Source: Coniella vitis (Eukaryota; Ascomycota; Sordariomycetes; Diaporthales; Schizoparmaceae). Taken from it: 64,000 nt of DNA. Below the pieces are notes generated by a model, which worked only from the letters and a program-made list of their open reading frames with translations, had not been told where the DNA came from and ran no database searches. The first letter of the stretch is position 1, and every line of letters begins with the position of its first letter. Shown in pieces: positions 12,580-25,072 of the stretch. The DNA lies in NCBI GenBank assembly GCA_011317545.1, contig WUJK01000009.1, positions 1,860,001 through 1,924,000 on the forward strand. The letters run 5' to 3'. The translations under genes were made by a program, and so were the position numbers.

Positions 12580-12651
12580 GCCGGCTTGGCCAAGCGGTAA
12601 GGCGTCGCACTCGTAATGCGAAGATCTGCGGTTCGAGTCCGCAAGTCGGCA
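12580..12651 (+). tRNA. tRNA-Thr (CGT), intronless
   Basis: A 72-nt cloverleaf. Acceptor GCCGGCT pairs with AGTCGGC (one G-U), with discriminator A. The D-arm is GGCCAAGCGGTAAGGC-like. Anticodon stem TCGCA/TGCGA encloses loop CTCGTAA, giving anticodon CGT (Thr). The T-arm is CTGCGGTTCGAGTCCGCAA. A TTTT Pol III terminator follows directly at 12652-12655. Confidence 0.96.
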
Positions 12652-13275
12652 TTTTGTTGTGCTGATATATACCACATTTTTATCCGTCTTTCTGATTTTC
12701 TTTTTTTGGTCTTAGTCCTTTGCAGCGCGGGTTGTTGATGTTATCGTGAGTCAAGAAGCCAGCGCGGCTAAGGAGTGTGGTGTTGAGTGGGCCTTGGCGT
12801 GGCTTGAGTCGTGTTGCTGTTGGACCTTGGTTGTTGCCACGTTGTTGCCAACTTGTTGATGGATGGTGGACCTGGAGTGAGTAATTGCAAAAGAAAAGAG
12901 CTTGAACCGGCACGCATATCTGTATTCACGACGCAGGACATATATCAAGTCAGGCCAATTTCTGATTGGATATTATATAGTTGTAGGATAGACGTGACTG
13001 GCGGATTGGTCGAACAAACCAGACCGACCACGGCAAACCAGCCCCAAGTCCAACCCAACCACAATCACAAGGCGCCCGCAGCCCCCAAACCCGCTCAGTT
13101 GACCCGTTCCAATTAATCCCAAGTCGTTATGACTATATTATAAGCATACATGCCGCTGCTGTCTTCGCGTCGGTTTGTGGGTGCCGGTCATAGCAATGCG
13201 TTTTGTTATTGAGTCGAGGTATGCATGTAGTCGTATTCCAATTCACCAACATTTGAACTTTGGAGCTCCCCGTTC
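12652..13275. other. Intergenic, nothing recognised beyond the tRNA terminator
   Basis: Region between tRNA-Thr and the stop of the VPS9 gene. It contains the T-run after the tRNA and, at its right end, presumably the 3' untranslated part of the VPS9 gene. Confidence 0.5.
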
Positions 13276-15980
13276 TCACGCCGATAGCGCAAGGCACGCG
13301 TCCACCGCTAAGCCAACTCTGTTGTACAAACGCACAAAGGATCATCAGTTCTCAGGTCAAGCAACTCGCCATACAAGTGTTCAATAGTGAGTGAAGCACA
13401 GATGGGAAAAGAGAAAAAGGATGCGCAAAACTTACCGGCCTTCCTTCTGGTAAACAACATCACTAATCACATCCTTGTCCAAATCCGGAAACATGCCCGC
13501 CAACGTCTCTACTATATTCGCATGTTCCGCCCGATGCAGTCGCTGCGCCTCCGCCACCTCGGCGCTGGCCTGTCGCGCTGCCGCTTCCTCTGCCGAATAC
13601 CGGCTCTGCTGATGACCACTACCACCCCCATACCCGCCAGAAGGTGGTATAGGTGTATGGGCAGGGCTGCGACTGCTGCCTGCTCGGGCAGCAGGAGGCG
13701 CGTCGCCATCATCGGAGAACATGCGTCCAATTGTTGAAAGGGGTTTCTGAATTGTGCGCAGCAAGCCTGCAATGGCGGCTTTCTCATCGTACTCGCCGCT
13801 GTCGTCGTTGGACGAGGTCGAGTGCCGCGGGGACAGTTGCGTGCCGTCGTCTACAAGCTGTTGCCGCTGCTGGTCCATAGATTGTCTGGCTGATGATGGC
13901 TCGCCTGTAGCCCCCATGATGGGTGGGAGTGGTGACTTTTCAGATGTAGAAGTATTGGGGGGAGACTCGAGGCGGTGTTTTTCGGCAATGGCCGAAACGG
14001 CAGCCTCGACATTCTTTTCGAATTCTTCGTCGGTAATTGTGAGGGTCGTGCGGTCCATGTTTTCGATGAATTGAATGGCTCCCATCTGGGCGAAGGAGTG
14101 GATATTGTTAGCTTGAAGAGTGAGAAGTGGTTTGCTAATGAGGGTGGGTGCTCACCAATGAGGATAGATAGTAGCCGGCTTCCCCGCCGAGCTTCTCTTG
14201 GTTTCGAAATCGAAGGATATACTGGACATTGGAGACTATGTGCTCGGGGTTTGCTTGCAAGGTGACGTAGATAAGTAAGGGCATAAATGAGTCTGCAGAC
14301 GAGTCTGATTTGGAATGTTTGAGGAGTCCTGTACCGTGTTAGCGGGCAAAATCTGTGCAGGTCAGCATTGGAGCAATCATACCGAAAATGACTTTGCAGC
14401 AGTTGAGAATACAGATGATCTTGTCTCGTGGCGCGCGATACGACTTGATCTTGAGGAGCTCTAGAACTCTCCAGTTAGCAGCCCATTTTGAAAGTCACAC
14501 AGAAGGAAGCGTTCTGACCCTGCTGCGCAAGCTTGAGGAAGCGCTTCCCGCTCTCACCAACCGGGGGAATGTCGAGATGCTCCTCTCTCACCCATCCGTA
14601 AATCTGGATCTTTTGCGCCACCACCTCGTCTCGCTCAACGTCTTCTTGGTGCTGCCCGCGTCGCCCAGGGCCCATGGGTCGCTCGCCACCTCTCCTCCTC
14701 GGTTTTCCACCTGGTATCGGCTGTGGTGGGGGAATAGCAGGTGAGAAGGTCTGCGCATACAGTCGATTCATGACGAGCTTCTCCATGCCCTCTCGTGCGT
14801 TGTCAAACTCGGCATCAGACACGTCCTTCCACACATCACACAGCGCCATCTTGTTGGCGATGAAAGCGAGAAAGTCGCTGATAATTTTGACTTGTTCATG
14901 CACCATCCACTGTCGCTTCGCAAACTCATTAAGAAACGACCGCAAGTACTTGGCAACGGGATCCGCCTTCTTGTTTCGCAGCTGCTCCAAAAATCGGTGG
15001 AAATCAAAAGGGAGCGCAGATTCGGGCTCTGGTTCCGGCGGGGGCGGTCTATGCAAGGAGACGGTGGGTGACATGGGCGAACCAAGATCACGATCCTCTT
15101 TCATTAGTTGGCTCGTCCGGTTGGACAGGATGGAAAGGTCCTTTGGAGGTACCGGCGGGCCTTGCTCTTCAGGGTCTTTGCCTTTCTGTGATGCCGCGTC
15201 GGCTAGAGAGTCGCTCTCCAAGCGCAAACCTTGTAGTTGCTGCGTGAAAGCTGGTCCGACGGGCTCCAGGCTGGATTTCCGCGGTGGTTTTGGAGAAAAC
15301 GGGGAGGCAATTTCCAGACGCGGACTCATAACCTCCTCTTCGTCTGGGCCTCCACCGCCCTCTTTGAATTGCGCCATGATGTTTTGTATTTCGGACCCGT
15401 CATTTTCACGTTCGTCCTCACTCGTATAACGCCTCTCGTCGTCTGAGCGACCCTGGATAGACTCCAGTGATTGTCGAGGGCGGTCATTTGCGCTGGATGG
15501 GGTTCTCGAAGGAGGTTGCGAAGTCCAGGGGGTGGCGGGCGTAGGATCGACATATGGTTTCGATTCGATATTTGTGTACTGCGTGGCAGTCGTCGTCATG
15601 GGCGTTGAGGGCTTGAGGGTCGCAGCGGAGGAGCCCAACTGGTCGAGGGCTTGGTCGGTCTTTGGCTGCGCTGCCGCAGCAGGCCGGAGATCCAACGGCT
15701 CTGGCCTGTGAGGGCTCTTTTGCTTCTCAACTGTTGCAGGCTGCTGGGTTTCTGTATCCTCAAATGCGATCAGGTCGTCGGCGGCACCATTGCCAGCCAC
15801 GAGGGGCCGTGGCTCCATGACTGTCAGCGTGTCATCGTCGAGCGACCGCCGCGATGAGGAAGAGGCTGGCTCTTGACTTTGCTCCATTGAGCTCTTCACC
15901 TCGCTGCCCGCAGTTTGTGGTTCATGGTACGGTAGGCCAGAATGTTGGGTGCTGTCTGTGTCGTTGAGCCGGGTAGACAT
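13276..15980 (-). CDS. vps9: VPS9-domain Rab5 exchange factor with C-terminal CUE domain
   Basis: Five exons on the minus strand: 15980-14519, 14460-14383, 14328-14156, 14085-13436 and 13318-13276, giving 801 aa. The last exon is only 43 nt but completes the CUE domain in frame. The first 320 residues are Ser/Pro/acidic and probably disordered. A helical bundle beginning FDFHRFLEQL (about 323) leads into the VPS9 domain, with the YGWVREEHLDIPP stretch, SNVQYILRF and YYLSSLMGAIQFIEN. The C-terminus (about 757-801) has the MFP motif (769-771) of a CUE domain, which binds ubiquitin. Yeast Vps9 activates the Rab5 homologue Vps21 on endosomes and is steered by ubiquitin binding, and the same architecture is kept here. 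The ATG at 15980 is preferred over an upstream in-frame extension without conserved features. Confidence 0.92.
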
Positions 15981-17099
15981 GCATAGAAATGTTCGAGCAG
16001 ACGGGGTGTTGGAATGACTGTGTACAGGGCGTATGGCCTGGGATCTTTGGAATGAGGAGCCTCGGGTCGATCTTTGGTGCCCTAATGAACAGTTGGTGCC
16101 TGATACAGCAGCCTCACGGTTGAATGTGCAGGGTTGTCTGCCGAATTGATGGGCCAAGGAAAAGATTGCTGGTCCACCGATGGGATAATTTCAGGGTCGG
16201 TATATTTTCTGGGTGGACAGAAAGGAGAGAAAGTTGTCTTTAAGGCGGTATAGCGCAGTGTTCTGTAGGTGCGAGGTGGGACGCGGAGTCTAGGTGCAAA
16301 GAGGCGTGGCGCCCCCCCGATGACACAGTTACGATCACGCCAAGGCAATCAGCTGGCACTGGGCTTGGAGCGGGGGGTGCCTGCCAGATTATGCAAACAC
16401 CCCAGGGGTACATGCCAGCGTTGCGCGCCCAGTCACTGCCAGCTTGCTACCCCGCGCTAGGGTCTTCCCGAGGAGCTCTCGCAGGTGCCGCCGTGGCCGC
16501 CGCCATCACCGCTGTAGCAGGCTTTGTGGATACCCCGGCGAGGGCCCTCCGATTGAAAGCAGGTCCGGGTGTTTTGGGCGCACACCGTCAGGATCGTTCA
16601 ATAAAACCAGCATTGCGTTTGGAAGCACAATCCTGGTTTTGATACATTCTAACTGCTTTCCGCGTTGGATTATCTGTATATTGTCTTGCGAAAAACATTG
16701 CCAAAACTGGTCATCTTCAATCGAGTTAGGTTTCAGGAGCTACAATCACTGACGAGTACTATGTACTTCATTGACCATTGGCCGGAGAGGCTTAGCGGGC
16801 AAACGGCTCTACCCCACACCCCGCAACTCGTCAACTTCAGCCCTACAGCTACCTGGTACGGGCTTTGGGCGGCAGTGCGGGCAGGCAGCTTTCAGTGACG
16901 CATCATCAGGTGGCACATGCTAGACTATCTGTCAACCTCCCGTTCTATTTAATTATCCGTGTTTAATCTTCAGTCTCCGCTTCACCACATCGCACCAACC
17001 TCTCGTTACCTTCACCCTTTCAGATCATCAACCGAGATCATCTCCATCCAATATATTCCACCATCCATCAACTTCAGCTTTGCCAGAACAACCTCCACT
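15981..17099. other. Divergent promoter region between VPS9 and PI31 genes
   Basis: About 1.1 kb shared by two genes transcribed away from each other. It contains one TACTATGT motif copy at 16757-16764. The stretch just before the PI31 start is C/T-rich, as is common for leaders in these fungi. No further gene is supported. Confidence 0.55.
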
Positions 17100-18360
17100 A
17101 TGTCTGAAAATCCGCTTGACCCGCGACAGGTCTTGCAGGCCATGGCCGATGCTCTGCCGACGCCGGACAAGGACGACACTACTTCCGCCCTGAGCAGTTC
17201 CGCAGAGACCATTGCCCTGTTTGCCTATAGCTGCATGGTCAGCCGGGGTTTTCGCCTCGTGGGTTCCCATGAAGATGACAAGATAGGTAAAGCAACTCAC
17301 TTCCTCCCTTTCATCCTCTCCTTATACCGACCCTCCACCTGCTAACTCTCATCTTTCTTTTCCACCAGAACAACAAATTGCCGCTGTCGCTCCTCAACTT
17401 CCCCCGAAATGGAACTCCTCCATCTCTTCGTACTCCTTTCGTTTCGTTCACCCCGATTCCACTACACACTTCATCCTCAAGACCGACCGCATCGGTTCCA
17501 AAATTGAAATTCGTGGCGTCGCCATCGACAAAGACACTATCACCCGCCTCGAGCTATCTGCACGCGATTACATCTCATCGGCTGCGCTACCCTTACGCAT
17601 AACACGCAATACAGAGTCCGGCCAGGAAGACAGAGCCGACCTCGTTGCTAAGCTTGACAAGGTCTTTATCTCGCCCGAGCGCGCTGCCGACCTCGCCAGG
17701 TTGCTCCAAATAAACATTGTCCAGAACCTCACCCCACCACCGTCACAGAAAGAAGGCGAGCAGTCACAGCTACGAGAGAGCGCAGGCACCCGCGAAGCCC
17801 TAGAAGAGGCCGATCGCGCCGGCCGCGAGCAAGCAGGCCGACCCCCAAGCCAGCCACAGCAGCTACCCTCCCTACATCCAGAGCCTGCAAGGCCGTACCC
17901 CTTCGATGACCCCCTTGCCGCTCCGCCACGAAGGCCCGTTCCCGCAGCCGATTTCCCGCCGCCAGACTTCGAAGATGAACACGAGATGAATAGACCACCC
18001 CGTGGGGGACTGCGCATGCCGGGCGACGGCAGGTCACCATTCAATATTGGCCACGATGATCTACACCCGCCTGGCTTAGCACCACATGACCCCCTGAGAG
18101 GAAGCTTTGTTCCTGGGGGCGGGCTGCCGCACCCTGGCGGGATGGGTGGCGGTATGCATCCCACGTTTGACGATCCGCTGTTCCAAGGACCTGGTGGAGG
18201 CATTGGTGGTGGTCAATTTGATCCGCAAGCGCCGCCTGGTGCGCGATGGGATCCTGTCGGACCTGGAGCGGGACCACCGAGGTTCGGTGGTCGGGGAGGC
18301 CGTAGTGGAGGTGGACCATTTGGTGGTGGTGGGAATCCATTTGGAGGGGATATAATTTAA
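17100..18360 (+). CDS. PI31-like proteasome regulator
   Basis: Two exons, 17100-17286 and 17369-18360, with an 82-nt intron (GTAAAG donor, CTAAC branch, CCACCAG acceptor). The protein is 392 aa. The N-terminal 165 residues (ETIALFAYSCMVSRGFRLVG, then WNSSISSYSFRF and ILKTDRIGSKIEIRG) resemble the PI31 N-terminal globular domain. After a Pro-rich linker, the C-terminal half is Gly/Pro-rich with HPTFDDPLF (about 326) and PGARWDPVGP, the signature of the PI31 C-terminal proline-rich region, and it ends in an RGG-like Gly tract. PI31 (human PSMF1, fission yeast Fub1) binds the 20S proteasome. It inhibits activity in vitro and has been linked to proteasome transport or assembly. The small RGG tail could also bind RNA. 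Confidence 0.88.
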
Positions 18361-19149
18361 GCCATGCTTAGAGACGGATACGTGTGAAGGTGTGGCATAA
18401 GTGTATAACCAAAATGGGCTGCGTGCTACGAAATAATGATTATAATCATGATGATGGCGATGGACAAAGAGAAGGCATGTCGAGGACGCTGGAGATTGAC
18501 AAAGGGACCAAATTCGACAGAAAGACTAGCCTAATGTCCTGTCATAAAACTCGGCCGGAATAAGGATAGCAGTTTATCCCCATCACCTTTATTGGAAGAT
18601 GCGTTTTATGAACTCACTCTTTCTCCCATCTGACCTCATGCCTCCATCCCTTCTGCTTTGGCTGAGACGAAGTCACTGTCTGTAACTGCTAAGCATTAGC
18701 CAATAAATAAGGACGTAAGCACTCTGGTGGAGTAGGAAAGCATAGCAAAAGCGCAGGAAACTTGGATGGAGAAAAGAAAGAAAAAAAGGTCAAAGAATAA
18801 AATAACAGAATCTCGCTTTGGCTCTTTCATTACAATCCAACAGCAGTCGTACAACTTTGCATATGTATATCCAAATAAAGAAAAAAAACAAGAGAAGACG
18901 GGGAATAGTTGGTTGCCCTCAGCGCTAAATTTAAACAGCTCATATTGTGAAAGCAAACATCACACCACAGAATATTAAACACGCTTCCTCTTCGTTCCTC
19001 TTATTATGTCTCTCTCTCTCTCTCTCTCTTTTTCGCTCCATCTGAATATCCACTTTATGTGTTTTCTTCTGTAGCTTGTCTTCCTTCCCACGGTAGACAC
19101 CTATAGACTGCAGCGTCAACTCCCCAAGCACCACCATCCACTACCACAC
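18361..19149. other. Convergent 3' region with (TC)10 repeat
   Basis: Tail-to-tail spacer between the PI31 and KAP114 genes. It contains a perfect (TC)10 repeat at 19009-19028 and A-rich stretches. No gene is supported. Confidence 0.55.
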
Positions 19150-22100
19150 TCAAGATGCCGAAGCAAGTTCATTCAACTTCTTCTTTTCATCCTCCGTCAA
19201 CATTCCATACCAGCTCTGGAAGTCCGCAATATTCTCCCGTGCAGCCTGCACAAAAAACTCAGACAAGTACTGCTGCGTCTCATCATCCCGGGTTCGATTC
19301 GAGTTGTCCAGCAGATTCGCCAGCAGCGCCGCATGCGAGGGATTCATCAGATCCGGCTCGTCCTCCCAGCCTTCATCCCCATCATCCTCGTCTGCATCGG
19401 CAAAATCAGCGGCTGCCGCGGCGGCGGCTGCGTTAGCGGCGCCTTGCACGCCCGAGGCCGAGAGGAGCTCCTCAATCAGCACCTTAAGGATCTTGAGTGT
19501 CGCGGGGATGGACGTGTATTGGTCTGGGTTTTGCTTGGCGCGCGATCGCGTCATGATGCGACCGTTGCCGGGCTGGATGATCATGTCCCCTTTGACTTGT
19601 ATTTGGGCAAGGCGCTGGTCGTTGAGCGAGTACAGCTTGGACAGGGCAATAACGTTTTGCCGAATGTCGTCGTAACCGGCAAAACTTACAGAGTTTTCGA
19701 GCCACTTGCTCATAACGACCTGCAGGCCGTTTTGGCCGTTGATGTCAATGTTACTGAGGAATTGAACCACATCAGCGGCTTGTACGAGCGAGAGGCGGGC
19801 AAAGACGCTGATGAGAGACTGGATGAAAGCTGCAGCCTGGGCAGTGGCCAAACGGTTCGCTACAGCTTGGAGGAGCTTTTCAAGGTAAGGGCCCAGGCGC
19901 TCTGGGCCGGCCTTCTCGACAAGCTCTGCTGCGAGGCCGCCGACTTCAGATGCGGCATGGTCCTCGATGCCGGGCCCGAGCAGGCGGTCTACGATGAGGA
20001 GGCAGGTCTCGAGGCCAGATTGACCGTTCTCATCATGCCAGCCGAGTACTTGGTGGTGGTCGTGCATCAACATATACTTGATGGACTCGGATCCTGGCCG
20101 CAGAATCTCGCCTTCTGAACTTTGGAGGAGGAGCGCTTTCAGTTTGGGAAGAGTAGCAGCGACGAAGCCAGCAGGCAGTGGTTCGGACCCATTCTGCACC
20201 AAAGGCACGAGCAAGTCGCATGCAAGAGTAAGGAGAGGGTCATCCTGGGTCATGTCTGCGACATTGAATGCTCCAGCAATAGTAGGCAGAACCTTTGCGC
20301 AAAGTGCTGCATACGAGGAAGGATCCGAGAGGGTAGAAACCAGGTCGTCAAAGGCTTCGACCACCATAAAAGTAACCTGGAAGTTGGAAGCGCCGTGCTT
20401 GGCAATCAAGAACAGCGAATCGACGGACTTGACGTCCGAGGCAATGGTCACACGCGGGTCAATGCCAATGACTGCTCTAAGAGCTTCGGCGAGCGTAACC
20501 AGCAGGTCATCGGCATCCTCCAGTTCCGTCATGTCCTTTGCATCCAGGTAGACGTTGATAGCTGCAAGCATGGGCACCTGGCGGTCGGCTGGTACATTTC
20601 CAGAGGTGGCAAAGTTTTCCATGGCCTTGATGCACGCAACCTGGACAAGTTCATAATTGTCCGTGTTGGCGGCTTGGATTGTGCGGTCCAGCAAGCCGAC
20701 AGCGGGCGGAAAGCCTTGTGAGAGTGTACCGGCGACAACAAAGCCACGAGCTCGGAGGAGAGCCTCCTCTTGGCCTAAGAAACAAAAAGAAAAAAAAAAG
20801 GTTAGACTCGGGTCAAGAAACAGCAGCGAATCCGCAGTGTTAATATAGATAGGACCTACTTATCGCATAATTAAGCAGCTCAATGTGCGCCTGCGCAATC
20901 TCTGGAGGCACGTCTTCGTCGCGGTCTTGAAAGTCAGTGACCAGCATGTTGAACAGATACAGACAAGCCTCTTGCGAGCGCCAGTCTTTGTCGCCAGCAA
21001 ATTGCGTCTTGGTGTGAACAAAAAGACCCTCCAAGGCTCTAGAATGAAGCCACTCCCCAATCTTGATTAGAAGGTCACCGCAGGCAGTTCTCGCTGTGTA
21101 ATTTGCCGTCACCTGTCAATAGTCAGTAGTCGTCCTGTACCTAGAAGCGATGGGGACTGTCTAGCAAAACGAGCGCGCTGCTCTAAGAGTGAAGTCACTT
21201 ACCGAAGTCTCTTCGGCCAGATATAGGGAAATGTCAATATCCCACAACTCTTCCTCCTCGAGGGTGATGCGACTATAAGCAACCAGCAGCTTCATAAGGT
21301 CAATTACCCAGGGTGCCTCGTGGACGGGTCGGCCATTGAGTTGAGCCTCCAACTCCTTTTGCACAGGCGCCGCCCTCATGCACTGGTTCAAGAAATCCAA
21401 CTCTTCGAGTATCAAAAAGTCAAGGGTATATGGCAGGCCATCCGCGTCTTCCAAACGTCCCTGGCCAGAGACATCAATGTAGTGCTCCTGGTATTGACCC
21501 TGCAGCAGAGAGAGATCTTGCCAGGTCGCTTCGAAGAAGGCGAGGCTCTGCGGCAAGAGGAGAGTTGGGAAGACGCTCTTGACCTTCATCAAAGTCTTGA
21601 CGACCTGGAGCTTGAACGAAATGATGCCGTTGCGCTGTTCACGTGCCGAAGCCTCCTCAGAGACTGGAGGTAGTTGGACGCGCAGCACCTGCGAAAAGAA
21701 CGGGAGCCATCCCTTGAGGGCCTCATCGGCAAAGCTCTTGACCTCTTTGGGGTGGTGTTCCTTGACCATATCCATCATGTCGAAGCAGTCGCGGAAGACG
21801 TGCACAGCCAAAGCCCGCAAGTTGGGCTTTCGAGCGTCGCTGAGGGCAACGTTGTAGACGACATCGATGATGGGGCGAGCCGCAGAGAAGAACTGGTCCT
21901 CTGTCAGGCTCTGGTCGACAATATCGCATAAAACTTTGAGAGCGCCGTAGAGTTGCGCGTCGGTGGCATTGGGAATGACTTCGAGAAGGGTCGAGAGGAG
22001 GGTCGGCCATCTGTCGGGGAAGTCGTAGTTTGCAAGCTTGCCCACGGCATAACTGGTTATCGCATTAGTGTACCAGGCTCATTGTCTCTTTGAGCCTTTG

Positions 22101-22480
22101 CGGCCGGCGTATACATGGCTGGCTTACCTGACAGAAGACTTGACCCTGCGGTCAGGCTCGTCGCTCAAGGCCAACTCCAACAGCTTTTGGCGCAGTTGCT
22201 CCCTGGTAGACTCGGGAATGGCTACCCGAGGCGAGTCATCTTCGTCATCTTCCTCGTCCTCGCCCTCTTCGCTCCAGTTGTGCTCAATGAAGCGGCGCAG
22301 ATAAGACAGAGCGGCTTGGCGGATCTCTGTCGAAACCGAGTTGTGGGCGGCAATGTTTGCGAGGGCCAGGGGAAAGGCAGGGTTGGTCTGGGCGTGCTTG
22401 AGGTCGAGTTCGGCGCGCTTCCGGGGCTCTTCTTGGGGCAGCTGGGTGTTGGCCAGCAGCTGGGCCAGCTGATCCTCCAT
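19150..22480 (-). CDS. kap114: Importin beta-family karyopherin Kap114 (importin-9)
   Basis: Four exons on the minus strand: 22480-22128, 22052-21203, 21112-20860 and 20774-19150, with introns of 75, 90 and 85 nt, giving 1026 aa, the usual Kap114 length. The N-terminus (MEDQLAQLL, then QAALSYLRRFIEHNW) is an importin-beta N-terminal HEAT repeat. An acidic loop follows near residue 75. YAVGKLANYDFPDRWP spans the first splice junction and is a strongly conserved karyopherin segment. The rest is HEAT-repeat-like helices. Near the C-terminus an Ala run and an acidic loop (DEDDGDEGWEDEPD) precede LLDNSNRTRDD, matching the acidic loop of Kap114/importin-9. Known cargoes in yeast are TBP and histones H2A-H2B. 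The gene is divergent from REV7 across 954 bp. Confidence 0.92.
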
Positions 22481-23434
22481 GATGGGCAGCCGGGTTGCTT
22501 TGATGTCGCGGCGTCAGTGCCGTCGCTGTTCCTTTCAGGCTTGTGCAACGGCGGTGCTGGTGCGGGGCGTGGGGCGCAAAGGCTAACGAGCAGGTAAGCA
22601 GTTGGTTGTCGGTTTTTGAAGGTGGCGGTCGCGGAATCGACAGAAAATATAGCTAGCTTCGCAAGAAGAGATGCTAAACCAGCGAGAGCCAGCTACACAG
22701 AGTGCGAGATGTCCTGCAGAGCAGCTGCTGTCGGACGTTGGGCAGAAGGAGAGAAAGTCCAACCGGGGGTGCAGTGCAGGCGTGTACAATGAGGGCTGCG
22801 TAAACTTTGGGGATATGGTGGGGTCGACTTGTAATAGTACATAGCACTACCATGCATGTCCTCGTACTGAGCAAGTACAAACTCGTATACTACGTACCAT
22901 GTAAAAGGATCCACAGGTACAATTGGAACACGACCGTGACGCGAACCCGCTATATCTACGAGGTACGTACCTAGGTAGTTACATAGTAGAACGCGGGTGT
23001 GGCCTAGTCGCGTAAATGGGCCTGTATATCTGCAGCCCAGCACTAGATCCAATCGGTGTGTTGATAGATCGCTGACTTAGTGCTGCTCCTAAAATGATTG
23101 CTGGTAATGAGAGCAGACTATACATAGTAGCTTTGATCTTAATTTGAAGTTTTCCGTAGGATGCAATGGGACTCGATGCGAAGAAAGGGTCAAGGCTGCT
23201 TGTACTGCTTGCTTACTTAGCCCAGCTTCAACAGCCTCGCCCACCTCTCTCTCTCTACCTAGGTAGCCTCTAACAGAAGGCATCCATCACGACTGCCTTG
23301 ATATCCCGCCTTCCTTTTTGGGCCGAACAAGCTATTCTGACTCCCGAGATTGACAAAGACTTTTTATTTCCATCCTGACTTTCATCACGACTTGCTCAAG
23401 CGACCAATCTTCCCTAACGGGCCGTGAGTACAAT
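22481..23434. promoter_or_regulatory. Bidirectional promoter of KAP114 and REV7
   Basis: A 954-bp head-to-head spacer. It holds ACATAGTA-type motifs at 22981-22988 and 23122-23129 and two ACCTAGGT palindromes at 22969-22976 and 23257-23264. The first palindrome lies only 4 nt from a motif copy. A CT-rich tract follows at 23240-23256. The regulatory meaning of these elements is unknown. Confidence 0.6.
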
Positions 23435-24340
23435 ATGTCAGCACCGACTCCTTCAGCACCACGAGCAGCAGATGCCTTTCTGGCGCCCCAAACGACAGAC
23501 GTGCCTATTGCCGATGCGCGCACCCTCGTTAGCTGTTTCACCAGCTTCTTGACCGTCTCCGTCCACACAATCCTCTACTACCGCAACATTTATCCCAAAG
23601 AAACCTTCCTCTCAGTCAAAGCATTCAACCTTCCTGTCCACCAGTCTCGCCATCCCAAGGTCTGCTCGTGGATCACTGATGCTGTCGACGCTGTCATGGC
23701 TCAGCTAGCCAAAGGCACGGTTGATCGCGTGGCTGTTGTGATTCACTCTCCGTCAAGCTCGTCACCTCTCAGCACAGCAGTCACGCGGCAACTCCCTCCA
23801 GGTACCGTTCTTGAGAGGTGGATGTTCGACACCTCCCATTTCCCAGCTTGGCCTGGCGGCATAGAGGCCCTCAAGGTCTTTCGCGGAGAAGCGGTAGAGG
23901 ATGACGAGCCTGCTGAGGGTGAAGATGGTGGTGGCGAGGGAAACATTGCTGAAGGCGTGGCTGAGAATGACCGCGCTGCAGCCAACATCAACTGGGCCGA
24001 CGTCCACGAACAGCTACGGGGTGCGGTTCGTCGTATTGCTTACGCAGGTGAAAAGATGGATGCCTTGCCTGAGGGATGCACTTTTGCTGTAGTTGTCGAA
24101 CTACGAGATGAGGCCCAAGCACCTATAGGGCACCCTCAGCCATGGATCCCTTCTCAGCCTGAGCTACAACCAACTTCACAGTCGCAACGTGAGAGAGGGA
24201 ACGATGCTCAAGGCGCCACCACGACGCCTATTCGCTCGCTCGAAGCTGGACCGCTGTTTCTCGAGTGCTGGGTCGAAGAGGGCAAAGCCAAGGATGCTCT
24301 CCGAGCATTTGCAGAGCAGGCATCGCAGTCTACCACGTGA
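23435..24340 (+). CDS. rev7: HORMA-domain protein Rev7 (MAD2B)
   Basis: Single exon, 301 aa, starting at the ATG in CAATATG and ending TGA. The first 110 residues (LVSCFTSFLTVSVHTILYYR, IYPKETF, VHQSRHPKVCSWI) are the N-terminal part of a HORMA domain as in Rev7. LERWMFDTSHFP near 130 is the conserved Rev7/Mad2 core strand. An acidic, probably looped insertion (about 151-172, EDDEPAEGEDGGG) interrupts the domain before the second half (VHEQLRGAVRRIAY). The C-terminal safety-belt region includes GPLFLECWVEE. Rev7 is the accessory subunit of DNA polymerase zeta for translesion synthesis and also binds other partners through its safety belt. The gene ends 66 bp from the stop codon of the neighbouring minus-strand gene, so the two 3' ends probably overlap. 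Confidence 0.9.
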   Translation: MSAPTPSAPRAADAFLAPQTTDVPIADARTLVSCFTSFLTVSVHTILYYRNIYPKETFLSVKAFNLPVHQSRHPKVCSWITDAVDAVMAQLAKGTVDRVAVVIHSPSSSSPLSTAVTRQLPPGTVLERWMFDTSHFPAWPGGIEALKVFRGEAVEDDEPAEGEDGGGEGNIAEGVAENDRAAANINWADVHEQLRGAVRRIAYAGEKMDALPEGCTFAVVVELRDEAQAPIGHPQPWIPSQPELQPTSQSQRERGNDAQGATTTPIRSLEAGPLFLECWVEEGKAKDALRAFAEQASQSTT

Positions 24341-24406
24341 TGACCCAAAACCAGTGTCAATGCTTTTCAATTATGATCATTACGTTTCGCGCCTGCCGCC
24401 AACTAC

Positions 24407-25072
24407 TTATATCAACAGAGCACCGCCAATAATTGCAGCCGCACCTGCAAGCATGGCATTCTGCGTATTGCGCGGTACACCAGCAGTTAAGGTGGTGTTG
24501 CTGGTAAGCTTGTCCAAACCCGCCGTGACCGTCACAGGCATTGTGTAGGAGCTAATGTCCGTCACCACAGCACTTCCAGAACTTGTCACTGTCGAAGACG
24601 CGGTCGATGTGCCCTGGATGTCGTAATCGATCGTTACTAGAGTTGTTGTGCAGCTTGCCGTGTTTGAAGCAACGCCGCAAGAGACATCAATGGTGCTGAG
24701 GTACCAATGTCAGCCATCATTCATTGCCAGCTTTCAGCACACCACGACCCGACAGAATGCAGTGAAAATGGATGCATCTTACCCAATGACTGCCTCAGTC
24801 ATATGAATTTCCAGTACCGAGGGTCCCTCCACGAATTCGAATCCGTCGCCCAAGCCACAGTCCGACGATGCCTCACTCGTTGGGCATGTCAGAAAATATG
24901 AGGTTGCCGTGGCATCGACTGCCATGACCGAGCCCATGACTGCCTGCGAGCCGACTGCAGTTGGTAGGTGGACGTTGATGACTGTCGAGTTCGCAGTGGT
25001 CGAGGTGGTCTTCGCATCGACACGCGCGGTGGCGGCCAGCGCAGCCAGCAAAAGGGAGAGTCGCTGCATCAT
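24407..25072 (-). CDS. Small secreted GPI-anchored Ser/Thr-rich protein (copy A)
   Basis: Two exons on the minus strand, 25072-24783 and 24695-24407, with an 87-nt intron (GTAAGA donor), giving 192 aa. It begins with a signal peptide (MMQRLSLLLAALAATARVDA). The mature part is rich in Thr and Ser and has paired cysteines (LTCPTS...DCGLGDGF and the DVSCGVASNTASCTTT stretch). The C-terminus, RNTQNAMLAGAAAIIGGALL, is hydrophobic and follows small residues, as in a GPI-attachment signal. The block FVEGPSVLEIHMTEA is shared with the neighbouring gene at 26515-27503. I recognise this as a common ascomycete family of small GPI-anchored surface proteins of unknown function. No enzyme motif is seen. 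Confidence 0.85.
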
